The notes below the pieces were generated by a model that was given only the letters and a program-made list of their open reading frames with translations, was not told the origin of the DNA and did not search any database. Both the position numbers and the translations under genes were made by a program. From BOKV01 sp041987205 (GTDB lineage: Bacteria; Pseudomonadota; Alphaproteobacteria; Rhizobiales; Rhizobiaceae): DNA of 64,000 nucleotides. Each line of letters opens with the position of its first letter. Positions within the stretch are counted from its first letter, which is position 1. The stretch spans positions 5,636 through 69,635 of the forward strand of contig JBHIWX010000009.1 in assembly GCA_041987205.1 (NCBI GenBank), given 5' to 3'. Positions 42,784-51,147 of the stretch are shown here, piece by piece.

Positions 42784-44805
42784 ATGAACGCCGACGCAAC
42801 CGCCCAGCCAACCAATCCGACGCATCAGGATGTCGTGCCCGAGGACATGCGCGACCCCTCCGAGGCACGCTGGGAATCCATGCCGCGATGGCTTCGCGCC
42901 GCGATCCTGCTGGCTGCAGCGGCCGGCACCGCGATGTCGGCCTGCTATGTCTTCGCGGTCTTCCCGCTGCTCGACCTGACCTACTATTTCCTGCTGATGG
43001 CGGCCTTCCTTCCCGTCGTCTACCTGCTCCTGCCCGCTTGGAAGAGTGAAAGGGGCGTAACATGGGCGAGCTATGGCCCGGCACTGGCAGTCCTCGTGCT
43101 GACGCTCGTCATGGCTTGGCACTCGCGGGCGCTGGTCTTCGGCTCCTGGGTGCCGGTCAAGGAGACCTGGCAATTATGGGTGGCGGTCGGGCTCTACGTC
43201 ATGATCCTTGAGGCGGCGCGGCGCTCCGGCGGCATGATCTTCGTCTCGATCGTGATCCTGCTGTCGCTCTATCCCGTCTACGCCGACTACATGCCCGGCA
43301 TCTTCTGGGGTCCGCCGACGGATTTGTCCCGCACGATCGCCTTCAACGTGTTCTCCAGCGACGCCATGCTCGGCGTCGTCACAAGAGTCGTCGCCGAAAC
43401 CCTGATCGGTTTTCTGGTCCTGGCCGCCCTGATGGTCGCGACCGGCGCGGCGGAATTCTTCCTCAATCTGGCGCTGTCGCTGATGGGCACTGCACGCGGC
43501 GGACCGGCAAAGGTTGCCGTGCTCGCCTCGGGCTTTTTCGGCTCGCTGTCCGGCAGCATTTTCTCCAACGTCGTCGGCACCGGCTCGGTCACCATTCCCG
43601 CCATGAAGAAGGCCGGTTTCCCGCCGCACTATGCCGGCGCGCTGGAGGCCTGCGCCTCGACCGGCGGCATGATCATGCCGCCCGTGATGGGCGCCGTCGC
43701 CTTCATCATGGCCGACTTCACCGGCACCGAATACCGCGTAATCGTGCTCGCCGCGATCATTCCCGCCGTCCTCTACTATTTCGGCCTCTACTGCCATGTG
43801 CACGGCTTCGCCCTGCGCAACGGCCTTCAGGGCATGAAGCGCGAGGAACTGCCAAAGATCGGGCAGGTGCTGCGGGACGGCTGGCCATTCCTGATCGTGC
43901 TCGGCTTTCTTGTCTGGGGGCTCGTGCTGATGCGCTGGGAGCGGCTGACGCCCTTCTACGCCTCTGCCCTGCTGCTGGTGCTGACCACGCTGCATCCGAG
44001 GCTTCGGCTGAAGTTCAGCCGGATTCCGGAACTGTTCTACCAGATCACCAAACTGCTCAGCCAGACGATGGGCCTGCTCCTGCCAACCAGCTTCATCCTG
44101 GGCGGGCTGATGGCGACGGGCGTTGCCCCCGTCATCGCGGCGAGCCTCGTGCGCATGGGCGGCGACAATCTCGTGCCCGTGCTGGCCGTCGGCATCGCGG
44201 TCTGCATCCTGTTCGGCATGCTCGGCATGATCGTCGCGGCCTATCTTATGCTGGCGCTGACGCTCGCCCCGGCGCTCGAACAGATCGCCGGTCTCAACAC
44301 GCTGGCGATCCACATGTTCATCGCCTACTACGCCTCGCTCGCCGCCATCACGCCGCCAATCGCACTCGCCGCCTTCCTGGCGTCGCGAATAAGCGGATCG
44401 GATGCGCTCCACACGAGCATGCATGCCGCACGGCTGGGCGTGGTGCTCTACATCATTCCGATCTTCTTCCTGTTCGAACCGGCGCTGATCCTGCAGGGCC
44501 CGCTCTATCTGACGGCGATCTGGCTGCTGGCCAACATCGTGGCGATCATCGTGATCGCCGGCGCTTCCGAGGGACGGCTGATCTTTTTCGGCAAGCTCAG
44601 CATCTGGAGCCGGCCGATCTTCTTTATCGCCGGTCTGCTGATCGGCTTCCCCGAATGGATCAGTTCAGTGGTCGGGCTGGCGGTGGTGGCAGTCCTGCTG
44701 GCGCTTCGCGGCATCGCCTGGACGCCCGACAGCGCCGACGAAAAACCGGATACCGCCCGGTCTGCGTCAAAGAACGAGGCGACATTGCAGGCATCGGGAT
44801 CATGA
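42784..44805 (+). CDS. TRAP transporter fused small/large membrane permease (TAXI type)
   Basis: 673 residues with many hydrophobic segments. The N-terminal third (about 40-190) corresponds to the small DctQ-like part and the rest to the DctM-like part. Typical blocks are VLASGFFGSLSGSIFSNVVGTGSVTIPAMKKAGF, ALEACASTGGMIMPPVMGAVAFIMADFTG, and YYASLAAITPPIALAAFLASRISGSDALHTSMHA. Fused DctQM permeases are the rule for TAXI systems. Uptake is driven by an ion gradient rather than ATP. Its stop overlaps the start of the first amidohydrolase gene. Confidence 0.93.
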   Translation: MNADATAQPTNPTHQDVVPEDMRDPSEARWESMPRWLRAAILLAAAAGTAMSACYVFAVFPLLDLTYYFLLMAAFLPVVYLLLPAWKSERGVTWASYGPALAVLVLTLVMAWHSRALVFGSWVPVKETWQLWVAVGLYVMILEAARRSGGMIFVSIVILLSLYPVYADYMPGIFWGPPTDLSRTIAFNVFSSDAMLGVVTRVVAETLIGFLVLAALMVATGAAEFFLNLALSLMGTARGGPAKVAVLASGFFGSLSGSIFSNVVGTGSVTIPAMKKAGFPPHYAGALEACASTGGMIMPPVMGAVAFIMADFTGTEYRVIVLAAIIPAVLYYFGLYCHVHGFALRNGLQGMKREELPKIGQVLRDGWPFLIVLGFLVWGLVLMRWERLTPFYASALLLVLTTLHPRLRLKFSRIPELFYQITKLLSQTMGLLLPTSFILGGLMATGVAPVIAASLVRMGGDNLVPVLAVGIAVCILFGMLGMIVAAYLMLALTLAPALEQIAGLNTLAIHMFIAYYASLAAITPPIALAAFLASRISGSDALHTSMHAARLGVVLYIIPIFFLFEPALILQGPLYLTAIWLLANIVAIIVIAGASEGRLIFFGKLSIWSRPIFFIAGLLIGFPEWISSVVGLAVVAVLLALRGIAWTPDSADEKPDTARSASKNEATLQASGS

Positions 44806-45890
44806 GCGAAACGGCAAAGACACGCGAACCGGCCGACGAGCTGCCCATCGCGGGACTGGGCGCGATCGACTGCGACGTGCATCCCCACACGCCCGGCAGG
44901 GCCGACCTCGAACCCTATCTCGACGACTACTGGCGCGACATCTTCGCCTCGCGCGACATCGATCACCTCGAACTGATGGCCTATCCCGAGCGCACCCGAC
45001 CCTATCGGCGGCCGGGCGCCGAAATCACAGACGTCGCAGCCCTGCAGCGCAATTTGCTCGACCCGCTGAAGCTGAGCGGCGCCATACTCAACATCGTCTC
45101 TGGCATACACGCCGTCTACGATCCCTATCTGGCGACCGCGCTGTGCCAGGCAACCAATCGCTGGCTCGTCGCCGAATGGCTCGACCGCGACCCGCGCCTA
45201 CGCGCCTCGCTGCTCGTTCCCTTCCAGAACCCGGAAGCCGCTGTCGAGGAGATCGAGCGTCATGCCGGAGACAAACGCTTCGTGCAGGTGCTGACCATTG
45301 CCATGGGCGAGGTGCCGCTCGGCCGCCGCGCCTGGTGGCCGATCTATGCGGCTGCCGAGAAACACGGCTTTGCGCTTGCCATCCACGCTGGCAGCAATTT
45401 GCGCCACGCGCCCACGCAAAGCGGCTTCCCATCCTTCCTGGTTGAGGAGCATGTCGTCCAGACGCAGGGTTTCGCCAACCAGGTCGGCAGCCTTATCGCC
45501 GAGGGCGTTTTCGGCAAGTTCCCCGGCCTCAAGGCGGTGCTGATCGAATCCGGCGTCACCTGGCTACCGCCCCTGATGTGGCGCATGAGCAAGGACTGGC
45601 GCGGCGCGCGCATCGAGGTGCCGTGGATCGCGCAGGCCCCCGCAGGCATCATGCGCGACCATCTGCGGCTGACGATCAGCCCGTTCGACGGCCCCGGACA
45701 GGCCGAGGAGGCCGAAAGGGCGATCGAGCATCTGGGCGCCGACGACATGCTGCTGTTTTCCACCGACTATCCGCACGACCGTGGCGGTGACCTTGCACTC
45801 TGGCCCGCATCCCTGCCGCGCCAACGCGCGCCGGCCATCGCCCGCGACAACGTGCTCGCCACCTATTCACGTCTGGAGCTTGCGCCATGA
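44802..45890 (+). CDS. Amidohydrolase-2 (ACMSD-like) family protein, first of a tandem pair
   Basis: 362 residues. AIDCDVHPHTPG (near 20) is the N-terminal metal motif. AIHAGSNLRHAP (near 190) gives a conserved His, and LLFSTDYPHDRGGD (near 324) the C-terminal metal Asp. These features mark the amidohydrolase_2 family, which includes aromatic acid decarboxylases and ring-cleavage product hydrolases. The start is the ATG overlapping the permease stop. Its substrate is presumably what the TAXI system imports. Confidence 0.85.
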   Translation: MSETAKTREPADELPIAGLGAIDCDVHPHTPGRADLEPYLDDYWRDIFASRDIDHLELMAYPERTRPYRRPGAEITDVAALQRNLLDPLKLSGAILNIVSGIHAVYDPYLATALCQATNRWLVAEWLDRDPRLRASLLVPFQNPEAAVEEIERHAGDKRFVQVLTIAMGEVPLGRRAWWPIYAAAEKHGFALAIHAGSNLRHAPTQSGFPSFLVEEHVVQTQGFANQVGSLIAEGVFGKFPGLKAVLIESGVTWLPPLMWRMSKDWRGARIEVPWIAQAPAGIMRDHLRLTISPFDGPGQAEEAERAIEHLGADDMLLFSTDYPHDRGGDLALWPASLPRQRAPAIARDNVLATYSRLELAP

Positions 45891-46996
45891 ACGAGATCAG
45901 CCGCGATATCGAGAAGAAGCAGGCCGACCGTCTCGGTATCGTCGATTGCGACATCCACCCCGCGCCTTCAAGTCCGGACGAATTGCTTGGCTATCTGCCG
46001 GCGCGCTGGCGCGACCACGCTCGCGACTACGCGATCCGCACGGCCTCGCCTTTCCTGGGTTCGATGCCCTATCCCCGGATCACGCCCGGCAACGGCATGC
46101 GCCGCGATTCCTGGCCGCCGAATGGCGGACCGCCCGCCTCCGACCTTACCTTCATGCGCGAGCAATTGCTCGATCCGCTGAACATCGAATTCGGCATGCT
46201 GCAGCCGCTGGGCGCCGGCCCCTCGACGCACAACCAGGCACTTGGCGCCGCGCTCGTCACCGCCATCAACGACTGGCAGGTAGACAAATGGCTCGACCGC
46301 GACCCGCGTCTGCGCGGGGTGATCATGGTGACCCAGGAAGATCCCGAGGCGGCGCTTATGGAGATAGAAACGCGCGTCGCCGACAAGCGCTTCGCCCAGA
46401 TCGGCATGCCGCCGCGCACGCTGGAACCGGCCGGGCGCAAGCGCTACTGGCCGATCTACGAGGCCGCCGCGCATCACGGCCTGCCGGTCTCCATGCATTC
46501 CTGGGCATTCGGCAGCCGCGCCAACACCGGCAGCGGCTGGACGTCATTCTACATCGAGGAGCATGTCGCTTTTTCGAACGCTGTCCAGACCGTGCTGACC
46601 AGCATGATCTTCGAGGGCGTGTTCGACCGCTTCCCGGATTTCAAGCTGGTGCTGGTCGAGGGAGGCTTCGCCTGGCTGCCGGCCCTGATGTGGCGCATGG
46701 ACCGCGAATGGGAGCGCATGCGCGGCGAGGTCCCGCACGTCACGCGCAGGCCGTCCGACTATGTGCGCTCCAATGTCTGGCTGACGACCCAGCCGATCGA
46801 GGAGCCGGAGAACAACCGCCATTTCTACGACCTGCTGCGCTGGATCGGTCACGACCGGCTGATGTTCTCGACCGACTATCCGCACTGGGATTTCGACCAC
46901 CCGGAATTTGCATTCAAGGTGCCGCTCGAGCCGGAGCAGAAACAGGCGATCCTGCGCGGCAACGCCGTGTCGCTCTACGGCCTAACGGCATCCTGA
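45887..46996 (+). CDS. Amidohydrolase-2 (ACMSD-like) family protein, second of a tandem pair
   Basis: 369 residues, homologous to the preceding protein. Here the N-terminal motif is IVDCDIHPAPSS, where the second His of HxH is Ala. The middle has PVSMHSWAFGSRANTGSG, and the C-terminal site is LMFSTDYPHWDFDHPE. The STDYPHxD block also occurs in amidohydrolases acting on aromatic acids. It overlaps its neighbour by 4 bp. The two may form a heteromer or act in sequence; the sequence does not decide. Confidence 0.85.
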   Translation: MNEISRDIEKKQADRLGIVDCDIHPAPSSPDELLGYLPARWRDHARDYAIRTASPFLGSMPYPRITPGNGMRRDSWPPNGGPPASDLTFMREQLLDPLNIEFGMLQPLGAGPSTHNQALGAALVTAINDWQVDKWLDRDPRLRGVIMVTQEDPEAALMEIETRVADKRFAQIGMPPRTLEPAGRKRYWPIYEAAAHHGLPVSMHSWAFGSRANTGSGWTSFYIEEHVAFSNAVQTVLTSMIFEGVFDRFPDFKLVLVEGGFAWLPALMWRMDREWERMRGEVPHVTRRPSDYVRSNVWLTTQPIEEPENNRHFYDLLRWIGHDRLMFSTDYPHWDFDHPEFAFKVPLEPEQKQAILRGNAVSLYGLTAS

Positions 46997-47008
46997 CGGA
47001 CGATCATC

Positions 47009-47434
47009 ATGACCAGAACCAGGGACAGCTACGTCGTCTGCCGTGCCGACGAGATCGCCGAAGGCACGGCAAAACGCGTTTCGGTAAACGGGCGCGACAT
47101 CGCCATCTTCAATGTCAATGGCGAGTTCGCCGCGATCGCCGATCGCTGCCCGCATGAAGGCGCGAGCCTGTGCCGGGGCGACATTGTCGGGCTGGCGCAG
47201 GCCGACGAACCTGGCAAGGCGCGCCTGATGCGCAGGGGCGAGTTCGTGCGCTGTCCCTGGCATGGCTGGGAGTTCGACCTGAAGACGGGAAAATCATGGT
47301 GTGACCCCACCCGCACGCGGGTCAAGCAGTTCGCCGTCGAGGTAACCGACGGTGCAACGCTGAAGGAAGGCCCCTACCGCATCGAGGTCTTCGAGGTCTC
47401 GCTGCGCGACGACTACATCGTGCTGACCGTCTGA
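47009..47434 (+). CDS. Rieske [2Fe-2S] ferredoxin-like protein
   Basis: 141 residues. The Rieske ligands are Cys47 and His49 (DRCPHEGA) and Cys82 and His85 (VRCPWHGWEF). The 32 residues between the two halves are more than usual. There is no membrane anchor or signal, so it is a soluble electron carrier or an oxygenase component. It is the last gene of the TAXI/amidohydrolase operon, and no oxygenase partner is encoded next to it. Confidence 0.9.
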   Translation: MTRTRDSYVVCRADEIAEGTAKRVSVNGRDIAIFNVNGEFAAIADRCPHEGASLCRGDIVGLAQADEPGKARLMRRGEFVRCPWHGWEFDLKTGKSWCDPTRTRVKQFAVEVTDGATLKEGPYRIEVFEVSLRDDYIVLTV

Positions 47435-47470
47435 ACCGGCGCCAATTCGGCGCATGAGGGATAAGCGGCG

Positions 47471-48628
47471 TCAGGTTGGCTGACCGCGCTCGCGCATGTC
47501 CTGGGCCTGGTTGTCTTCCGTTTCCTCGCCCGGAATGCGGGTCTTTTCGCCCAGCAATTCGCGTAGCCACAGCTTCCGCACCAGGACGAAGCTGGCGACG
47601 GCGAGCGGCGCGGCTAGGAAGATGCCGAGCGGTCCGAACAGGATGCCGAACCCTAGCACGGCGAACAGCGTGACTGCCGGCGGCAGGTCGACGGCTTTGC
47701 GCTGGATCAGCGGGATCAGCAGCGCGATCTCCGCAAGGTGGATGCCGACATAGATCGCAAGCGTGGAGAAGACCATCGGCGGCTCGACGCTCAGCGCAGT
47801 GGCGAGCGCCGGCACCGCCGCGGCGATGGGCCCGACAAAGGGCACGAACTCTAGAATGCCGGCGATCAGGCCGAGCGTGAAGGCGTTGGGAAGCCCGATC
47901 GCCAGCAGGCCTATGGTCGTCAGGATCCAGACGAACACCATCGAGGCAAGCTGGCCGAGCAGCCACAGGCGCAACGCTTCACCCACGCCGTAGAGCGTCT
48001 CGTCGGCGCGCTCCCGCGCAGAACCGCGCGGGATCATCGTGACGAGACCGGTCCGGTAGCGCTGCGGTTCGATGGCGAAATAGATTGCGCCGGCAAGCAC
48101 GAGCACGACGTCGACGGCACCTGCCGCCAGCGCCGCCGAGAGATTGGCGAGGCTGCTCAGCACCGAGGCATCGCCGATCAGCATGTGGACGCGCGTTTCC
48201 GCCCAGGCGGTGAAATCCCGGAAACCGAACGTACTCTCCATCGCCCTGGCGAGATCGGGCAGGCGTTCGACGAGTTCGCCGAGATCCTCCTGCACGCGCG
48301 AGCCGAGCAGATAGACAAACAATCCGGTGGCAGTTGCAATGATCGCGACCGTACTGAGCACGGCAACACGGTGACTGGCGCCGGTCAGGCGCTCCAGCAA
48401 TCCCGACATGGAGAGGAGCAGGAGAGAAAGCAGCACCGCACCGAAGATCAGCAGCACCAGATTGTGCAATTGCCACAAAGCGATGACGAACAGGATGGCG
48501 GCGCCCGTGACGGCGATGACCGTCAGCGCCGGACCGCGCGTCGCGGCGTGAGGCAGCCACTCTACGGCTTCCTCTTTGGCCGCGGCTTTGCGGGTGCCCG
48601 TCTTATTGCGTCCCGACTGGAGGCTCAT
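47471..48628 (-). CDS. AI-2E family (PerM-type) transporter
   Basis: 385 residues with about eight membrane segments. Conserved blocks include LLLSMSGLLERL, ETLYGVGEALRLWLLGQLASMVFVWILTTIGLLAIG, LGLIAGILEFVPFVGPIAAAVPAL, and PAVTLFAVLGFGILFGPLGIFLAAPLAVA. The N-terminus is polar and basic (SLQSGRNKTGTRKAAAKEEA). The ATG at 48628 is used; the frame is open about 56 codons further without homology. Family members export small molecules, but the substrate is unknown here. An EcfG-type promoter lies about 260 bp upstream. Confidence 0.88.
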   Translation of the reverse strand: MSLQSGRNKTGTRKAAAKEEAVEWLPHAATRGPALTVIAVTGAAILFVIALWQLHNLVLLIFGAVLLSLLLLSMSGLLERLTGASHRVAVLSTVAIIATATGLFVYLLGSRVQEDLGELVERLPDLARAMESTFGFRDFTAWAETRVHMLIGDASVLSSLANLSAALAAGAVDVVLVLAGAIYFAIEPQRYRTGLVTMIPRGSARERADETLYGVGEALRLWLLGQLASMVFVWILTTIGLLAIGLPNAFTLGLIAGILEFVPFVGPIAAAVPALATALSVEPPMVFSTLAIYVGIHLAEIALLIPLIQRKAVDLPPAVTLFAVLGFGILFGPLGIFLAAPLAVASFVLVRKLWLRELLGEKTRIPGEETEDNQAQDMRERGQPT

Positions 48629-49081
48629 GCGGGACTCCCGGCATCGCGATGAAATACGGAGCGTGTCGGCGAAAACAGTCTCATTCTGCCATTCCCTGTT
48701 GCCTGTTGACGTCTGCCTTGACGGAAGGAGATTCCCCAAATGCTCCGACAGGCGCCCCGATGTGTGAACGCGCCGTGCCGTGATCTCGATCTCCAATGCG
48801 CAGAAAAAGCTGCAAGCGCAGTCGCGCCCGATCGGGACGCGACGATGCTGGCGCGGTTTTCATGTGAGGAAAGCCCGCCGCACAGGATTCAACGACCCCT
48901 GAAGTGAAAGGTTCCGCCACATCGCCGGAACGACGAGACCCAGCCGCGACCACACAGCTCGATGATCGCAGGTGCGCTTGGGGTGCAGGTACGTATCGGG
49001 TGTTTGTGGGACGAAAGGCCGTCGCGCGACCGGATTCGAGTTGTACCTCGCCGGAAGCTTTTTCCGACGACCGGAATCGCG
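48629..49081. other. Gene-poor 453-bp region upstream of the AI-2E transporter
   Basis: Frames are open in places on the minus strand, but none shows a ribosome site plus protein-like sequence that I can support. The region contains the EcfG-type promoter at 48891-48915 reading toward the AI-2E gene. The long leader of about 260 bp may hold a small RNA or an undetected small ORF. Confidence 0.5.
48891..48915 (-). promoter_or_regulatory. EcfG-type promoter reading toward the AI-2E transporter gene
   Basis: On the minus strand: GGAAC, 16 bp, CGTT. Both boxes are exact. The transcript would start about 255 bp before the AI-2E start codon. Confidence 0.7.
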
Positions 49082-49237
49082 TCAGACACTCAAGAGTGTA
49101 GAGGCGATGGCAACGACACCGACAAGGCCGATCACGAACATCAGCACATGCCAGCGATTGACCGGATTGGTCTTTATTTTCCTCGCACGGCTTGCCGGCC
49201 GCTTGCCGTGCCCGTCTGTCTCGTCGCGCCTTGTCAT
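49082..49237 (-). CDS. Small single-pass membrane protein
   Basis: 51 residues. A basic N-terminal half (TRRDETDGHGKRPASRARKIKTN) is followed by a hydrophobic helix (HVLMFVIGLVGVVAIASTLL). The ATG at 49237 is preceded by GGAAAGGAAG. A GGAAC-N16-GGTT element (49327-49351, minus strand) lies about 90 bp upstream and is one base short of the EcfG consensus. No family is recognised, but the good ribosome site and membrane helix make it likely real. Confidence 0.65.
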   Translation of the reverse strand: MTRRDETDGHGKRPASRARKIKTNPVNRWHVLMFVIGLVGVVAIASTLLSV

Positions 49238-49423
49238 CTTCCTTTCCCCTGCATCTGGGGACGGCATCAGATGAATGGCGCCCCTACTGGTTGAACTACC
49301 GAGCAAGCCTGCCCGTTGTCCGGGTCAACCCCCTGAACCGCTTGAGGTTCCGAGGGAAATGCAACCAACCCACGCAATTCGGGTTGAGTCTCTATCGGAC
49401 CATCGCGCTTGCTGCTGGAGTGC

Positions 49424-49448
49424 GGAACAAATGCTGCGCGCACGCGTG
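49424..49448 (+). promoter_or_regulatory. Probable EcfG-type promoter upstream of mgtC-like gene
   Basis: GGAAC (49424-49428), 16 bp, CGTG (49445-49448). The -35 box is exact and the -10 box has one change from CGTT. It lies 50 bp upstream of the ATG. Confidence 0.5.
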
Positions 49449-49497
49449 TAACAAACCGCCCGAAGCGGGTCTGCCCGAAACAACCCCGGAGGAAACA

Positions 49498-50004
49498 ATG
49501 CCGCTGTTCATGAATGAAACCTGGTTGCCCCTGTCCGAGATCGGAGCGCGTCTGGCGCTCGCGACAATCTTGGGCGCAATTATCGGTTTCGAGCGTGAAT
49601 GGCGGCAGCGGCCGGCCGGCCTGCGCACGCATGTGCTGGTCAGCATCGCCGCCGCGACGGCCGCCCTCCTCACCCTGGAACTTGCCCATCTGCCCGCCTT
49701 CGAGGACGACGCCGTGCGCCTCGATCCGGGGCGTCTTGTCGAGGCGGTGACCGGAGGCGTGGCGTTCCTCGCCGCAGGCTTCATCGTCTTCGCCAAGGGC
49801 CAGATTCATGGTCTCACGACAGGCGCCGGCGTCTGGCTCGTCGGCGTGGTCGGCCTCGCCTGCGGGCTGGGTCTTTGGCAGGTCGCCACCGCCGCGACCC
49901 TGCTGGGACTGATCGTGCTGGCCTTCCTCTGGGTCATGGAGGACCGCTTCATCGAGGGCAGCAGCAACAAGACCCTCGCGGGCGAGGAAACCGGAAAGGA
50001 GTAG
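49498..50004 (+). CDS. MgtC/SapB family membrane protein
   Basis: 168 residues. The MgtC signature LALATILGAIIGFEREWRQRPAGLRTHVLVSIAAATAALLT is clear (GxERE...RPAGLRTHxLVxxGAA), followed by GGVAFLAAGFIVFAKGQIHGLTTGAGVWLVGVVGLACGLG. Four to five membrane helices are present. MgtC relatives act in acid, low-magnesium or intracellular survival. The start follows a GGAGG site. It is probably in one unit with the secreted protein gene 4 bp downstream and under general stress control. Confidence 0.92.
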   Translation: MPLFMNETWLPLSEIGARLALATILGAIIGFEREWRQRPAGLRTHVLVSIAAATAALLTLELAHLPAFEDDAVRLDPGRLVEAVTGGVAFLAAGFIVFAKGQIHGLTTGAGVWLVGVVGLACGLGLWQVATAATLLGLIVLAFLWVMEDRFIEGSSNKTLAGEETGKE

Positions 50005-50008
50005 GAAG

Positions 50009-50347
50009 ATGAAAACATGCCTTGCAACTGTCTCGGCCGTGGCGCTGGTCGCCGGCCTGACCTTTCATTTGATACCCGCGCACGCGCAGGAAACGACCAC
50101 GCCCAGCCTGTCCGTCCAGGATGAAGGCAATGATTGCGTCCAGCCCCTGGACTCGCCGGACGGCGCTTCGGGAGCGGATGAGCCTGACGCGGGATCGGAC
50201 ACGGTGGAACTGGAAGAATGCGACGGCGTGATCGCGCCGGCACCGAACGTCGACCCGTCGATCGTCATCCGCAAACCGGATCCCGATGTCGGCGAAATGC
50301 CGGTCATCCCGCCCGAGGAAGTGCCCCAGACCGGGCCGCAAGAATAG
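50009..50347 (+). CDS. Small exported acidic protein, unknown function
   Basis: 112 residues. The signal peptide is KTCLATVSAVALVAGLTFHLIPAHA, with probable cleavage after AHA (near 26). The mature part is acidic and proline-rich, with two Cys (NDCVQP and EECDGV) that could form a disulfide. It ends PVIPPEEVPQTGPQE. No known domain is recognised. It starts 4 bp after the mgtC-like stop. Confidence 0.8.
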   Translation: MKTCLATVSAVALVAGLTFHLIPAHAQETTTPSLSVQDEGNDCVQPLDSPDGASGADEPDAGSDTVELEECDGVIAPAPNVDPSIVIRKPDPDVGEMPVIPPEEVPQTGPQE

Positions 50348-50423
50348 GCGCCAGGTGCACAGATCCCCTCGCCGCGAGGTTTGCCGCGCGAGCAACCGGA
50401 TCGGTCGATTGCGATCAATTCCG

Positions 50424-50448
50424 GGAACCAAACGCCTCAACCGGCGTT
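50424..50448 (+). promoter_or_regulatory. EcfG-type promoter before the small-protein array
   Basis: GGAAC (50424-50428), 16 bp, CGTT (50445-50448), both exact. It lies 35 bp before the 55-residue gene and drives the array of small genes that ends at the terminator at 50958. Confidence 0.75.
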
Positions 50449-50482
50449 TCCTTGTGGCAAACCGAAACCGGAGAACCGAGCG

Positions 50483-50650
50483 ATGAATACCCATCAGGCA
50501 TTCCCTCGCCAGTACGCCCCCCGCAGTGCTTTCGGGCCCTATTTCCATAACCGGAAATACGAGGGTTCACCCGCCGGACAGGCAATGTTCGCACTTGCCC
50601 TCGTATCGAGTTCGGCAATCGGCGTGGCGCTCTTCGCCGTTCTCGCATAA
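50483..50650 (+). CDS. Small membrane protein, unknown function
   Basis: 55 residues: a polar N-terminal half rich in aromatic residues (HQAFPRQYAPRSAFGPYFHNRKYE), then one hydrophobic helix (AMFALALVSSSAIGVALFAVL) to the C-terminus. It is first in a three-gene array of tiny membrane proteins behind an EcfG promoter. No family is recognised. Confidence 0.7.
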   Translation: MNTHQAFPRQYAPRSAFGPYFHNRKYEGSPAGQAMFALALVSSSAIGVALFAVLA

Positions 50651-50662
50651 GGAAAAAATCAC

Positions 50663-50821
50663 ATGACGCTTTCGACCATTCTCATCATCGTGCTGATCCT
50701 GGTACTGCTGGGCGCCATTCCGGCATGGCCGCATTCGAGGGGATGGGGATACGGCCCCTCCGGCATTCTGGGACTGATCGTCGTCGTTCTCATCATCCTC
50801 GCCCTGATGGGCAGGATCTGA
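50663..50821 (+). CDS. DUF3309-family small membrane protein
   Basis: 52 residues: TLSTILIIVLILVLLGAIP, then WPHSRGWGYGPSGILG, then LIVVVLIILALMGRI. Two hydrophobic helices around a WPxSRGWGYxPSG loop are the DUF3309 signature. Function is unknown; it is common in stress-related contexts of alphaproteobacteria. It lies 12 bp after the preceding gene and 14 bp before the next, with a GGA-type ribosome site. Confidence 0.85.
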   Translation: MTLSTILIIVLILVLLGAIPAWPHSRGWGYGPSGILGLIVVVLIILALMGRI

Positions 50822-50835
50822 CACGAGAGGATGCC

Positions 50836-50913
50836 ATGAAAGGCGTTCTTCTCTGGCTCCTGGGCATACCGCTGCCCGCCATCATCCTGCTGTACCTGTT
50901 CGATTTCCTCTAG
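50836..50913 (+). CDS. 25-residue membrane miniprotein
   Basis: The peptide reads MKGVLLWLLGIPLPAIILLY then LFDFL, a single hydrophobic helix. Near-identical short peptides recur as hypothetical proteins in proteobacteria, as far as I recall. The ATG follows GAGAGG. It is last in the array and is followed by an intrinsic terminator. Confidence 0.65.
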   Translation: MKGVLLWLLGIPLPAIILLYLFDFL

Positions 50914-50957
50914 GAACGACCGACCGGAAATCCGACAGGAGCACGTAACGCATTCGA

Positions 50958-50989
50958 TGCCTCGCCGTTCCCCACGGCGGGGCATTTTT
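50958..50989 (+). terminator. Intrinsic terminator after the small-protein array
   Basis: TGCCTCGCCGT, loop TCCCC, ACGGCGGGGCA (11-bp stem, one G-T pair), then TTTTT. Confidence 0.9.
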
Positions 50990-51025
50990 CTTTTGTTTTC
51001 AAGGCGATTTAGTCGGAGATCGACA

Positions 51026-51050
51026 GGAACCATTCGCCGACGGCGGCGTT
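51026..51050 (+). promoter_or_regulatory. EcfG-type promoter upstream of the PRC-barrel gene
   Basis: GGAAC (51026-51030), 16 bp, CGTT (51047-51050), both exact. It lies about 100 bp before the start codon. Confidence 0.75.
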
Positions 51051-51147
51051 GAGGTGTCGTTAACGAAATCGGCCCGCCACTCAAGTGTCGCAACTCTCGA
51101 GGCGGACCGACGGTACGTCAGAACAGACATACAAGGGAGATAATATC

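Noticed and set aside
48629..48796. Upstream in-frame extension of the AI-2E gene, whose start (EIEITARRVHTSGRLSEHL) faintly recalls ribosome hibernation factors
   Set aside because: The resemblance covers under 25 residues and the rest does not follow. The ATG at 48628 fits the transporter family start better.
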